A stretch of 64,000 nucleotides of DNA, taken from positions 558,001-622,000 of the forward strand of contig JANATF010000012.1 in assembly GCA_029449245.1 (NCBI GenBank). Direction: 5' to 3'. This document shows positions 36,578 to 47,959 of the stretch, piece after piece. The stretch is from Mortierella alpina. Taxonomy: Eukaryota > Mortierellomycota > Mortierellomycetes > Mortierellales > Mortierellaceae. Numbering within the stretch: the first letter of the stretch is position 1; every line of letters begins with the position of its first letter. Both the position numbers and the translations under genes were made by a program. The notes beneath the pieces are model-generated. The model had not been told where the DNA came from and made no database searches. It was given only the letters and a program-made list of their open reading frames with translations.

Positions 36578-38139
36578 TCACTCTAGATCTTCTTGGCCGA
36601 AGAGCCGGGCTATGATGGTGATGACCATATTAACTGTTGCAAGTTTGCTGCCAGATTCACCCTAATAAGTAGACACGAAGCAAGCAGTTGTCATCCAGCA
36701 CAAAAATAGATCCAGCCAAATTAATAACAAAAAAAACAACATCCAAGGTAAACAACGAAATCGGCAAGGGAAGGAGAGAGGAGAGTGCGATTAGTAAATC
36801 AGGAACATGGGTGGTCTGGACGATCAGGCAAGTAGGCTATGCAGCATCGGTCCCCTCAGTAGTCCTCCCATCTCAAGATGCACGCGTGGATAGAACGACT
36901 ACAGGAGCACGATCCGAGATGGAGAGCAGCCAATATCAGGGTCTTGTGCTTTAAATGCAGGCACCCTTGCACTTACATGAAAGTGCGATCGGATGCGCGC
37001 ACATTTCTTGGCCAAATTCCTGAGGACGGCAACCTGGTCAGATTCTAACAGCGGATCAAGCTTCAGAAACAGCGCGTAGAGCCACATCCCCTAAATAAAC
37101 AGAATGATGGAGAGAAACGCGTCTCAGATCTCAGCAGGTTCATATGCCTTGAAACGAACAATGGTACCAGAATAAAACTCCACCTCTTGGTCAGTCAAAT
37201 CATCCTCCGCCAGCCAACGAAGGTGGTATTTGAGCAGCTGCATTAAATGTCCCTGATTCAGCTGCACCAGAAACCGAGGGTGTGGTGAAATCCCCTGATA
37301 CTGATTCTCCTGAACTGTTGTCCGTGGTGTTTTGTCGGCATCTGAACCTCTATCCAAGACCTCGCTGAGCGCTACTGAGGACGATTCGGCTGCTGTCTCT
37401 GTGTGGCCGCTTGCTGCTGCACTTTGTGCTGCTGTTTTATCTGTCTTGACATATTCGGCGGATTTGCCCTCTCCATTGCTGGATGTCTGCGATCCGTACA
37501 AAACTCTCCGCCATCCCTGTTCATCATATAGTTTAGGGATAACCATGGGCATTGTTTTGGGTATTGATGGTGAGGACGACCGTGTCGCCATGGTTGCGGA
37601 GTAGTGAGGGACATCGCTGCCTGCTTCGTTCGAGTGACTGTGTTCGTAAGAGCGTTCTGTCGCTGATTGCCGCCGTTTGCCTTTCGTCCTGATGCTGCTG
37701 CCTTCCTGTTGTTGTTTGAATCTCTGAAAATTGTCCCTGGCTATGCGGAACTCGAGCATAAAGTGTTCCTGCCACTCTGCTGATGGTGCACATCCTTCAG
37801 GCGCCGGCCGACAAGATTTCCAGTCGGTTTGATATTTTTGAGAGGTGTTCTTGACAGAGAGATGCTCCTGTGCCATGGTCGCAATCACGACAGCGGGACA
37901 TGACCGTGCCTGTGCCCTGTGAAGAGATAAGGATGGAAAGGAAGGTGCATGACTTGGTTAACAAGTGCACCTCGCCGGTCGTTGAAGCCACTCCAACGTG
38001 TCCACTAATGGCGACAACCATTAGAAGCCGAGTCTTTTAAAGCATCAGGTGAACGTATCGACTTTTGCGCCCCATGCACTCACTTGACCATCCGCAGGTA
38101 CTCCTCTCCTGAGCTGGGCAGCATGTCGTCCATGTCCAT
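36578..38139 (-). CDS. GEMIN2: Gemin2/SIP1 (Brr1-like) snRNP assembly factor
   Basis: Component of the SMN complex that loads Sm proteins onto snRNAs. Exon 1 (38139-38084) reads MDMDDMLPSSGEEYLRMVK, the typical Gemin2 opening. Exon 2 (37916-37184) continues ARSCPAVVIATMA and EWQEHFMLEFRIARDNFQRF, then a long Ser/Ala-rich insertion, then LNQGHLMQLLKYHLRWLAED. Exon 3 (37090-36977) has WLYALFLKLDPLLESDQVAV and LRNLAKKCARIRS. The last exon contains NMVITIIARLFGQEDLE and stops at 36580-36578. The junction before it is unsettled: either a GTGCAA donor at about 36973 with an acceptor just before AATATGGTC, or an extra small exon. It shares a 205-bp divergent promoter with UTP11. Confidence 0.86.
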
Positions 38140-38344
38140 CTCCGATATCCTTGTGCAGTTGAATGGTGTTTCGCTCGTGTGGAGTAGTGCGCGCTCTGTC
38201 AACTATGGTAGTCCCCTTAAAGGACAAAGCAGTCCTTTGTTGTGGAGCCCTTTTTTTTTTTTCTTTTTCCCTTCACTAAAGGACCCCACTTGGCTACACA
38301 ATCTAACCAGCACCCATCCATCAACCCAACACATCCAACTCGCC
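38140..38344. promoter_or_regulatory. Bidirectional promoter, GEMIN2 / UTP11
   Basis: Only 205 bp separate the two start codons. It contains a T-rich run near 38250-38270 and an AC-rich leader before the UTP11 start. Both genes serve RNP biogenesis, so a shared control is plausible but not shown. Confidence 0.55.
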
Positions 38345-39301
38345 ATGTCGTCCCTGCGCAACGCCGTCCACCGGCGCAACCACAAGGAGAGATCCCAGCC
38401 CTTGGCCCGCCAGAAATATGGTCTCCTGGAGAAGAAGAAGGACTACATCGCTCGTGCGCGCGACTACCACTCCAAGCAGGATCGTCTCAAGGCGATGAGG
38501 GAGAAGGCCGCCTTCCGTAACCCAGACGAGTTCTACTTCAAGATGATCAACACCCGCACCAAGGAAGGAGTCCATCTTGTCGAGCGCAACGAAAAGTTCT
38601 CGCATGATTTCCTAAAGCTGTTGAACACTCAGGACCTCAACTATGTCACGCAACAGAGAGATATCGGCAAGAAGAGGATCGAACGTATGCAGCAAGGGCT
38701 CGTTCTCTTGGACGACGATGTTCACGATGAGTTTGGAGACGAAGAGGAAGATTCGGACCTTTATGGTGCTGCTGGATCCAGCAGCAGCAGCAGTTCACAG
38801 GCGGCGCAGAAACCAAAGAATCACATTGTCTTTGTGGACACTGAGGAAGAAGGTATTAGATCCTATCTCGCTCGTTGTGTCTGGGAACTCTTCTGCTAAA
38901 ATGCTCCAATATGCTAAAGGAAAACCAACTGTTTTTTTTAACCAACCTCAACTATTCTTCCTTTTGCTACCTTGATAGTCAAGACCTTTGACCCCGTGAA
39001 GCACTTTGATACAGCGCCCGAGCTCGTTCACAGAAAATTCAATCGACCCAGGAAATCGCAACTTACTAAGGACATTGCAGCATCCCATCTGGAAAAGGCC
39101 GAGATTAAAGCAGCAACCAAGGAGCGTGAGCGTGCATTGACGGAACTGGCATCAAGGATGGAGAGGGAGGAGACCATGTCCAAACTGGAGCAAGAGATGA
39201 CACTGAGAAAGAACCTGATGCTCAAGGGACGCAAGAGGAAGCTTGGTGTCGATAAGGATGGTCTGGCCAAGTACAAGTGGAAGGCAGACCGAAAGAAGTA
39301 G
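38345..39301 (+). CDS. UTP11: U3 snoRNA-associated protein UTP11
   Basis: Small-subunit processome component required for 18S rRNA maturation in the nucleolus. Two exons (38345-38852, 38979-39301) give 276 residues, close to the family size. The N-terminus is diagnostic: MSSLRNAVHRRNHKERSQPL, then ARQKYGLLEKKKDYIARARD, followed by AFRNPDEFYFKMINTRTKEG and QDLNYVTQQR. An acidic/Ser-rich stretch (about 140-165) precedes the conserved HIVFVDTEEE | VKTFDPVKHFDT, where the phase-1 intron sits. The C-terminus is basic (RKRKLGVDKDGLAKYKWKAD). Confidence 0.95.
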
Positions 39302-39494
39302 GGCGAGAAAGAGAGAAGCAGAAACAATCGACTAGTCTGACAGCCGGACCAAGAACAACAACAAGCGCATATAGCATTATTTCCCGCATCTTGGTTCATC
39401 TAAACCATGCCCTGTACAATAGCAGTAAAAATATCCCTTTTATTTTACGTGCAACAACCGCGCTTGAGAACAAGGACGAGAGTTTCCATTGGGA

Positions 39495-41194
39495 TCAGAC
39501 TTTGAAGCCGTGCCGTTTTGCTGTAAACTGGTCCAAGACCAGGTCGCTCGTGAAGAAGTCCGTGATCTCCTTCTCAAACTCAACGGGTCGCTCAAACGCA
39601 GCAAAATGGCCACCCTTTGGAAATTCGTGCCATGAGACGATGTTCATCCAGTCCCTATTTCAGCCGCAGAAAGATTCACAAAAATGCATGTTTAGAACGA
39701 AAAATTTCCCTAGCAAAGCACAGCAGCATGGCTCCGATATGCATTATAAAAGATGGAAACTGCGTTAGTCTTACTCTGCCCACGCTCTGGGAACCATGAA
39801 CAGCTCCTTGTTCCAGACGCCGACACCAACGAGCACACTTTTGGGGAGCGGACGTCTGATCAACCACTGCGTGTCTTTGGTGACGCGAACCTCATAGTAG
39901 ATTCTCATGGACGACGTAATCGTCTCTGTGGAATGATAGATCATGATCTGCGTCAGCAGCTCCGTCTTGGTGAAGGGCCAAGTTTCCGGCTGCGATGGGT
40001 CCAGGTCTGCCCAACCCAGGTACTTTTCAGTCAGCCAGGACAATAGACCGACAGGAGAATCATGGAGCGCATAACCAAGTGTTTGAGGCTTGGTAGACTG
40101 TATGGCGAAATAACCGCTCTCCTGAGATGCATACTCCTTGAGTCCCTCAATTGAAGCCCGCTCTCGGGGCTTGGACCTGTACACGACAGATGGCAGCAGA
40201 AAACCCGTGATGGCCTTTGCGAATTCGAATGGACGCGTCCAAGGGCGGGGCGGTAGACAAGGTAGCATGTTGACATGAATTGCAAGACAGTTCTCAGGAT
40301 ACAGCATTGCCATGGTACGAGCAATGACAGAACCCCAGTCGCCTCCTTGCACCACGTAATGATCGTAGCCGAGGTGCAGCATCAACTCGTGGAAGGTTTT
40401 GGCTATGGCGCGTAATCCAAACCTCTTTTCGTAGGGTGCTAGATGATGGCGCGGCAAGGATAAGCATGTGAATATCCAAGATGATTCTTAAGGCTCTTTT
40501 TTCTTTTTCATCTCAAAGGGTGTATACCTTGGCTCCAACCGAACCCAGGGAGCGACGGGACAATGATCTGGAAGCGACCACGCTTCTTCAGCAACTGAAT
40601 GGCCTTTCCGAATTCATACCAGGTGCCGGGCCAGCCGTGGAGCAACAGCAAAGGCATTATGATCTGGCCTTTGTCGTTCACCATAGTCTTTCCGGCAAAA
40701 GGTCCCTCCAGGACCTCGCCCGTAACGGGATCCTCGACCAGCTCGGCCCAAGGATCATGTCGCACATAGTGAATATCGAGTCCGTTGACGCGGCATGTCC
40801 AGTGCTCGTAATCTCGGTTCAAGCTGCCGAGCTCCTTCTCCCAGTCGTAGTTGTGCAGCCACTCGCGAGTGAGCATCTTGAGGATGTTGGACTCTGTGCC
40901 ATAAGCCCATCCGGCTGCCTCCAACTGCTGCGGGTAGCTCGCCCGAGTGAGGCGGGCCTGAAGTGTGGGAATCAGGTTGGGACGTAAAGCGGACAGTTCG
41001 ATCCTTTGAGGACAAGCCGGGTCTTCGTCATCCTCCATATCCTCCTCAAACTCGTCACCATCATCATCATCATTATCTACGTCTTCCTTCTTGGGCGTGG
41101 AAGGGGTGGCAGCAACGTCGGAGTTGGCACTGGCGGTCTTTTCATGGACCGAGACAAAGCTGTCCTCAAGAGTGCTGCTGGTCGTGTTGGACAT
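39495..41194 (-). CDS. Epoxide hydrolase (alpha/beta-hydrolase with EHN domain)
   Basis: Hydrolyses epoxides to vicinal diols. Exons 41194-40528, 40438-39775 and 39654-39495 give 496 residues. After ~60 residues including a strongly acidic run (DNDDDDGDEFEEDMEDDEDP) comes the epoxide-hydrolase N-terminal domain (YPQQLEAAGWAYGTE, WLHNYDWEKELGSLNR). The hydrolase core has the oxyanion motif LLLHGWPGTWYEF, the nucleophile in QGGDWGSVIAR (Asp of GGDWG), lid tyrosines, and the catalytic His in FPKGGHFAAFERP. This is the microsomal/juvenile-hormone type by its EHN domain, but no N-terminal membrane anchor is seen, so a soluble enzyme is predicted. The acidic N-terminal extension is unusual. It lies directly downstream of the co-oriented elongase gene, which makes epoxy-lipid turnover a possible role, without proof. 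Confidence 0.93.
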
Positions 41195-41857
41195 TATCCA
41201 ATCGGTGATGCGTGAGGATATCTCGGTTCGCGTGCCTCGTTTTCAGGTTGAGTGTGGAAAAAGGCGCGGAAAATATTCACGGGCGGGGGAAGATGGTGAT
41301 GGGGATGGCAGGATGAGGAATTCGAAACAATGATGTGAATGCAAGTCGAAAATAGTCTCTTAAAGACATGCAACCGGCTCGGGCCACAAACAAGCGGTGA
41401 GCGATCGGATCTCGTCCGCATTGTTCACTGTCAATTTCTGCAGACGCACGAGGGCCATGTTTGATATCATTTATGTGAGAACTCTGTAGACGAAAGGTGG
41501 AATGGTATCGTGCCGGAAGCTCTATCGTCCGTCGCTGCAAGGGAAAAAAACGAAAAGAAACAAGACAAGGACACTGAGGAATAAGAGAGAAGAACTGGAC
41601 CATAAAGACTAGGTGTAAACTAACATTAAAGGGAAAAAAGCAGGGTTCGCGTGGATAACGATGCTATAACGGGTGGATAATGGCCCGTGAGGGTGTGCGC
41701 GTCAAAGTGAAGGGTGGGGTTGAAGGTTGAATTCGAACAAGTTACAGCAATTAATCCGCTTCCAGTGCACTGAATGAGATGCCAGTATGTACGTTCCATG
41801 TCCTCTATGAAGCATCTTATCGCCAAAGTCGATGAGATGCAACTGCTGCTGCTGACT
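41195..41857. other. Intergenic region, elongase 3' / epoxide hydrolase 5'
   Basis: 663 bp between two co-oriented minus-strand genes. It should hold the elongase 3' end and the epoxide hydrolase promoter. No gene or distinct site recognised. Confidence 0.45.
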
Positions 41858-43218
41858 TTAGATGTGCTTGCTCTTGGAGGGCTTCTTGGGAGATCCACTA
41901 GACTTGACAGTCTTGGGAGTGAAGTTGCTTCCACGCTCCTTAGCAGCCTTGGCCTTGGCGTTGTAGGTAAGGCGGTAAAAGTTGATGAAGAGCAAGAGAT
42001 AGCTGGAGAGAAGTCCGCAGCCAAAGAGAGCAGCACCCTCGGTACCGGCGCACTTGCCGACGTTAGGAGCCCAGGGGAAGTAGGTGAAGGCAAAGTAGGT
42101 GTAGGAGCAGAAGTAGATGAATCCGAGGTCAAGGACGAACTGGACGATCTGGAGGGTGGTCAGGTACTGCTTCCACCAGATGCGAACGCCGGCAGCGGAG
42201 CGCATGTAGTAGTAGTACATGAAGACGTGGACGGTCAGGTTCAGGGTGATAGGGACCCAGGAAACCGAGGTGTATCCTCCAAGTTGGACAAAGCAGAGGA
42301 CCATGGTCATCGAGTGGTGGAAGTAGTGCAGGAACTCTACGAAGGATGCAACAAGACGCGGGAAAGGAGTGTTAGCTGCAAAATCGTTCTTGACTGGCGC
42401 ACCACCCAGCACAAGCGCTCTTCCTTCCTCATGCTGATCAACACGACCACAGACTGCAGTCCGCACACACAGAGTTAGAAACGCAGCTGTCGACACAAAG
42501 ACGACTGAATTCCGCTCCCTGATCCCCCTTGTGGAACATTGATAGCCACAGCGGAAGGGCCTATGCTGAGCACCGATACTCAAGCACGCATTGACACGAG
42601 GAAATATGCTCTGGGCCGTGCATAATCGTGGTGCCGCTACCCAACAAAAAACCGACAGATAGTCCACACTCGCCGCGCAGGTACAGTCGTTTCCCTGAAT
42701 CATCTGCATTCCACTAGCGCGCAAGCAGGCACACGGCACTCACCAAGGGGCTTCTTCTTGAGGACCAAAAAGACGGTGTCGGCCAACTCCCAGTACTTGA
42801 CAAGGTAGTTGAGGTAGTAGAGGAGCTCGAGGCGCTGGGTCCAGGCACCGTCGTCGCAGATAGCGTAGAAAAGTCCGTTTCTGGCGAGGATAGGGACCAG
42901 GTTCTCGATGAACAGGAGCAGCAGCGATCCGGACGCGATCGTCAAGAGGAAGTTGTGGAGGATGAAGAGGGGCTTGAGCTTGAAGGCGTCCTGGCTCTTC
43001 ATGATCTGGCGACCACCGAAGATGACGATGAAGTAGGTGATAGTCCACATGGCGACCTCCCTCTGGGTCGAGAGAGGCGTAACGCCCTCCTGGAAGACGA
43101 AGGAGTCGATGGGCTTTCCAGTGACGAGTTCATAGCCCTGGGCAAAGTAGGTGTCGAGCTTGATTCCGAAGGGCTGATCAAGGCTGAAGTTGACCTTGTC
43201 CAAGATTGCGGCGGCCAT
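41858..43218 (-). CDS. ELO-family fatty-acid elongase (Mortierella MAELO type)
   Basis: Condensing enzyme (3-ketoacyl-CoA synthase) of microsomal fatty-acid elongation. Two exons (43218-42744, 42336-41858; intron about 407 nt) give 317 residues, the usual size. It has multiple membrane spans, the family motif LKKKPL just before the intron, the histidine box EFLHYFHHSM, and HVFMYYYYMRSAAG, the region where ELO proteins carry further conserved residues. The Lys-rich tail ends KSKHI, consistent with ER retention. From memory the sequence is nearly identical to a characterised Mortierella alpina elongase; substrate preference (saturated/monounsaturated versus polyunsaturated) cannot be told from sequence here. 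The upstream region is repeat-rich. Confidence 0.96.
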
Positions 43219-43406
43219 GGCGGATGGATGAGATGATGCTGAGGACTGAGGAATGGAGTGTGGAAAAAAGAGGAGAGAAAAGAAGAGAAAAGAACGGGAA
43301 ATAAGAAAGGGAAAAAAAGGCAGGGGCCGATGGGAGGGACACACGTCGTGCTTGTTGTTATTTGTCACAGCCAAGTTGAGAGCAGCTGAGGCGTGCAAGA
43401 CAGGCT

Positions 43407-43442
<36 letters not shown>

Positions 43443-43443
43443 G
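43407..43443 (+). repeat. (GACA)9 tetranucleotide repeat
   Basis: Nine perfect GACA units (TGTC on the coding strand) about 190 bp upstream of the elongase ATG, followed after about 70 bp by a CTCTTG/CTCCTG array. Confidence 0.95.
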
Positions 43444-43514
43444 CCCTTTCTGTCGCTCTGGCTACTGTTTCGTCTGCCTCCCTCTCTAGCTCTTGGTCTT
43501 TCTCTCTCGCTCTT

Positions 43515-43566
43515 TCTCTTGCTCTTGTTCTTGCTCTTGCTCTTGCTCCTGCTCCTGCTCCTGCTG
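43515..43566 (+). repeat. CTCTTG/CTCCTG hexanucleotide array
   Basis: About eight imperfect 6-nt units, switching from CTCTTG to CTCCTG, about 300-350 bp upstream of the elongase start. Confidence 0.85.
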
Positions 43567-44310
43567 TCCTGGATCAGCCAGCAGTGCCAAAATGGCGTGG
43601 AAGCACAACAGCGTACGCACTATTACACCTTCCCTCCTTGGCGACAATGGATCGACTACAGCACCGTCAAAAGTGTAAACAGGAACACCCCCAAGTCTCC
43701 GCTCTCTCGATCTCGACTGGTTTCTCCCGCTTGACGGCAACTTCTTTTTCCGAAAAATCAAATCTCACTGTATTCCTCCTGGCGAAGAGAGAGCCAGGCT
43801 GGACGGACCATCAAATCGATCGCATGATAGGGCGCTTTAAATAGCTTGACTTTGCTCCCGCAAAAGCGCATGCCATCATCGCTCCTCTCTCTGAAGCTGG
43901 TTTCCCTGCAAGATACGCACTGTACCCTTGTTATTTTATCGTTTTTGTCATTCCAGCAAACGCATATGCTTTTCGCCTCGTCCTCCTCGCGGCGATCCAG
44001 GAACAAGGCAGACAACAATCTCTGTCTCCCACGTGAAGAATTTTTTAGTCCTCTGAACTACAGTATTCAACTTCAGGCCTGTCCGACATCCCAGACTCCG
44101 AGGACGTGTGCTGCACGCTCCATAGAATACTCCCACCCCACTCTCCCAAGTTTGTCATCACTGCCTGTTGCAGAGCAATCCCCCTCGGCTGTACACATTG
44201 CAGGGTACCACGCTGCAATCCAGCGTTGCCATACGGGCATAACCCCCTCACGTGCATAGTAAACTCATTTTTCTATTCATCATCTTGACGCGATCCCTAT
44301 TGCTCATTGC

Positions 44311-45261
44311 TCATTCTTCCTTGGCGGGAACCTCCTCCAAAGCCTTCGCCAGGGCAGCCTTAAATGCCTTCTGGGGTGGTCCCACGAAGGTCACAACGCC
44401 ATTGACAACCACAATGACGCAGGGGATGGCTTTGTATTCAGTCGTCTTGTAGACCGCTACAATTTATGAAAGATAATAGGTCAAAGAATGAAGAGGTTTT
44501 CAGTGAGCAGTAGCACGCGAAACACTGGGTCGTATAGAAGAACCTTTCCACGCTCCATTTACTGTCGATTGACTTACACTCTCTTGCGTGTCCCTCAGGA
44601 GTGTCCACATAGACGGTGTAACGGAAACCGTCCTTGTTCTTGGCGAGGAAGGACTTCACCTCGGAAACGTTGTGCTCCTTCCCTTTGAACATGCTCTCAT
44701 TGTTCACTCCAACAATGGCAACACGGCCTGCGTGCCTCTCAGACAACTCGGAAAGCTCTGGACCAGCAAGCACACAAGGATAGCACCTTTTTTCATTCTG
44801 TAATAGTTAGCGCCAGGAGCATAAATGAAACTCAGCTCTTCATTCAGAAGGTTTCCAAGTGTGACTTACCACGTAGCCCAGAAGTCGAGAACCACAATAG
44901 GTTCGGCGCCCGAGTACTCGCGGCCGTTGACGTGCTCCAATGGTGCAATGGCCGCCACAGTATCCAGCTTGGTTCCAACCAAAGGACTAACCCAGCCTTC
45001 TCTGAAGCACGCTGGCGGACCTGCTTTTCTTTTGTCACGAATATCATTATAGGACGTCAATTTGTACTGTGACAGGACCTTAAAAGGATCCTCGTATCCA
45101 ATCTCCTTGGATTTGACCTTGAAGACCTCGACTGCCGCCCAGTACGTGTCTTCCTCCCACTTGTCTTCATATTTCTCCTCAAATGGCGTGAGGAGGATGT
45201 CGACGTACGCGTTTTCGAGAAGCTCTTGCTGACTGGGTGTTTCAACTTCTGTCGAGGTCAT
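44311..45261 (-). CDS. Thioredoxin-fold (redoxin/TlpA-like) protein A
   Basis: 248 residues in three exons (45261-44870, 44786-44578, 44456-44311; phases 2 and 1). About 120 N-terminal residues form a conserved but unrecognised region (FEEKYEDKWEED, DPFKVLSQYKLTSYNDIRDK). A thioredoxin-like fold follows: VVLDFWATW-CYPCVLAGPEL with a CYPC redox pair, VAIVGVNNESMF, GFRYTVYVDTPEGHARE, and the cis-Pro loop YKAIPCVIVVVNG. Intron 1 falls exactly before the first redox Cys. There is no signal peptide. A paralogue with the same layout lies at 47960-48962. A thiol oxidoreductase or peroxidase-like role is inferred; the N-terminal domain may set partner choice. Confidence 0.85.
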
Positions 45262-46048
45262 AGTGATTTTGATGGTGCTGTTAGGGTGAAGTTGTTCAGG
45301 GAAAGGAGATCAAAGGCTTGAAAGGGAAGAGGGAGAAGAGTAGAGTGCAGCATTAGCTGGACGACCGAGATTCTTTATAACTGTCCTGTCAAGAGTTGCT
45401 TGCTGGATCAATTGGCTAGACTCGATATCTGGCCACAAGAAAAACTTTGAGGCACCTCCAGCTTTGATCACAAGAGCCATTCGCCAACAATCCTTTCCTT
45501 TTGAGGCGCAAGAACATGGCATCATCTAGGGTCGAATTGTGCGTCATTTGTTGGATCCCTTCTTACCCAACGAAAGCAACAACGGGATCAGGCAAACGAT
45601 GCAGAAACGAACAAACGCTTGGGGTAGTAACCATCTATCTATCTTGCGTTTTCATTTGGGTACTCTCATTGTTCTTTAGGCGGCAATGGTCTGTCCATGT
45701 GCTCTATTGACGTACAACTGTTTGCCCCTCTTGCCAAGGCATTGGACGAACGCCCGGGGTGCATATCTCCCCAACGAGAGTGTTGCACAAAGGCCTTGCT
45801 TCATTTCATTGCTAACCAATCGCATCTCTCCACAGTTCCCACAGAGCGCGCGCCAATGCACATGCACTTTGAATGTCGTTGTACATGCAAGTGTACCCAA
45901 CGACATTCAAAGAAACACACCTCGCCCCCGTCCGGGTCCGGGATACTGAGCCATTTCGAATTCACGACTTACATCTTGTTCTTTTCGTACCATTTGAGGA
46001 CTGCAGACCGGAGCAAGTACTAGTAGACTAGTAGAGCAGCGTTTATGT
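45262..46048. promoter_or_regulatory. Upstream region of thioredoxin-like gene A
   Basis: 787 bp between the mannosyltransferase stop and the start of thioredoxin-like gene A, holding the promoter of the latter and a perfect inverted repeat at 45868-45911. No gene recognised. Confidence 0.5.
45868..45911. repeat. Inverted repeat, two 14-bp perfect arms
   Basis: Left arm TTTGAATGTCGTTG (45868-45881) and right arm CAACGACATTCAAA (45898-45911) are exact reverse complements around a 16-nt spacer. The pairing can extend inward with GTACA/TGTAC after a small bulge. It lies about 610 bp upstream of thioredoxin-like gene A and about 140 bp downstream of the mannosyltransferase stop. Confidence 0.9.
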
Positions 46049-47764
46049 CTAGTAATCGTCGACTTCTTCAGGATAGACCAACCTGCGTTCGTTGGCCAAA
46101 GCAAGAAACTTGGTGGTACAAGAAGGGTACTCTCGGTCTGGGCAACATCGCAAGCAGCCAAAAAAAAAAAAAAAAAAAAAAAAAAGAATGGTAGCCCTCA
46201 GTTCTCGACTCAGTAGTCTGTTTCTGATCAACCATCCACGACATGGCCAAGGTTAGCATTATGGACCTTACTGATGTTGTGCGCAGGGTCACAATGACAC
46301 TTTGATTGCAGCTCTGGCTCTGCGGGGCAGCTTTGGTATGGCGCGTGGGAGTATCCAATCTCCTTGAAGAAATGAATCTCCTCAACCGGTAGTAGCAACG
46401 CTGCTGCAATACTGTGCACGGGAGCATCGCCCCAGCGCTCGTAAAAGAATCCGCCTGCTCGATCCAAATGCTCGAAAAATCGCTGGTAGGCCTCACCTCG
46501 CATCCAGCGTGCATCGATAATCTCAAAATTGGACCAGAAATGGCACAACTGGACATGTAACAAAGGAGTTGTGAATGTCAGTACAAAGACCAGGAGTACA
46601 AACCTGATATCATTAGTCTTTTCTTGTTGTTTACATTGTAACTCTCTCCTCCATCGTCGGATATGAGGTCGAGTGCATTGTGCGAGGCTAGGAGATGAGG
46701 GTGCCGAGCCATAAACTCCTTTGTGGCGTTCCATAAACTTGGGATGGTGTTCGGGTACTCGTACAATGACACCACAAATCCTAAATCAGCACATGCAGGA
46801 CATCAGTGCGTTCGCCACCACCTAAAAACCTCACGTCATGCTCTTATTCAGCAGATCCACTCACCATATTTCTTGTTATTTTTCTGCATGTACAAGAACG
46901 GGTCAAAGTCAATGTCGCAAGAGTATTTGACATCAGGCTCAATTCGCCAAAAGTAATCGTACTCCCGCATGGCTTCGTGGTGGACGAGAAATCCGGACTG
47001 ATACCTATCTTGGCGATAATCATCTTGAACTTAACATTGCCTCATCCAGAGGCGAACCAGTACACAAAGCGTCCGCGATTGTAACAAGAGAATATGTGTG
47101 ACATAACTCACCTGCACATGTGCCGGTAACTCTCGCTCCCACCATACAGCACCTTTTCCATTGACATGTTTTTCCTTGCTTGCGTTGCCCTCTCCTCTGA
47201 GATCCACGCTGGATAGCTCCAGTGCTCCTTTGGGATCAACGAAAACCTCATCTCAGCATTGGACAAGGGTCGCAGCATCTCCTTGAAGTCAAGCGTAAAC
47301 TCTTCGTCGTTTAAAAACACATACGAATACTGATACTCGCGATTGAACCGGTCTTCAATCTGACGGACGGTCCTCCGAGCTCCATGAACATCCTTATTAC
47401 GGACGAGCATCACAAAAGCAGCGTTTGCCTTCCGTTGAGGCATTATGGATCGAAATGGATCCGGCATGAGAAATGGATGTTGTTCAAACCTATCGGGCTC
47501 GTTGTTTTTCATCTGCTCCGGAGATTTTATCCTCTCCTGACTAGAGAAGCTGGAGATCTCTCTTCCATCCGCCAATGACTCGTTTGCATGTTTGGAGACC
47601 TCATCGTCTGAGAGAGGCATCGCACCAGGGCCACTGACCGCTGAACTATCGTCCAGCCGACCTTTGTGATTGCAATAGTGGTGAGCAGCTGTGATAACAT
47701 ACAGCACACCAACCGCAAGGAGTAGATGCGTGGTCCTTTGCTTGATCGTCCATGCTGCCCACAT
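46049..47764 (-). CDS. Alpha-1,2-mannosyltransferase, KRE2/MNT1 family (GT15)
   Basis: Golgi type II glycosyltransferase adding mannose to O- and N-glycans. Exons 47764-47112, 47004-46865, 46780-46635, 46548-46272 and 46137-46049 give 434 residues, the family size. A short cytosolic tail and a signal anchor (THLLLAVGVLYVITAA) precede a stem. The GT15 domain has NAAFVMLVRNKDVHGARRTV, YSYVFLNDEEFT, EAMREYDYFWRIEPDVKYSC, YGFVVSLYEYPNTIPSLW and YNLCHFWSNFEI (the active-site region of Kre2), ending with the Cys-rich CHCDPAHN. The last exon (NREYPSCTTKFLALANE) follows an intron containing an A26/T26 tract. Without that splice the frame stops at 46228. It is sandwiched between the two thioredoxin-like paralogues. 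Confidence 0.93.
46160..46185 (+). repeat. Poly(A)/poly(T) tract in an intron
   Basis: 26 A residues on the plus strand, read as T26 in the last intron of the mannosyltransferase gene, about 20 nt before the acceptor. It acts as an extreme polypyrimidine tract. Confidence 0.9.
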
Positions 47765-47959
47765 TGCCTCTCGGTGATCAGTAGTGCGTTAGGGCTGGGT
47801 GTATGAATGATCGATGAGAGCTGTCAAAAGAAAGTATTCTCCTCCTTTCTTTTTTTTTTCTCGCACCGAGCCCCTCCTTTCTCTTAGTTCAGCATTCCTC
47901 AGGCAATCATGTATAGTAGTGAGCTTTATTCCGTACTTGACGCACGCGTTTCTTTACCA

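Larger units (their letters stand above)
43219..44310. promoter_or_regulatory. Elongase upstream region with two microsatellites
   Basis: About 1.1 kb between the elongase start and the stop of the first thioredoxin-like gene. The first 180 bp upstream of the ATG are C/T-rich on the coding strand, then come the GACA and CTCTTG repeats listed separately. The short frames seen here are repeat-derived. Confidence 0.5.

Noticed and set aside
41774-42478. Plus-strand 234-codon frame
   Set aside because: Lies antisense to the elongase exon 2, whose frame is confirmed by the conserved histidine box.
43407-43566. CRISPR-like repeat array
   Set aside because: Simple tandem microsatellites without spacers in a eukaryotic genome.
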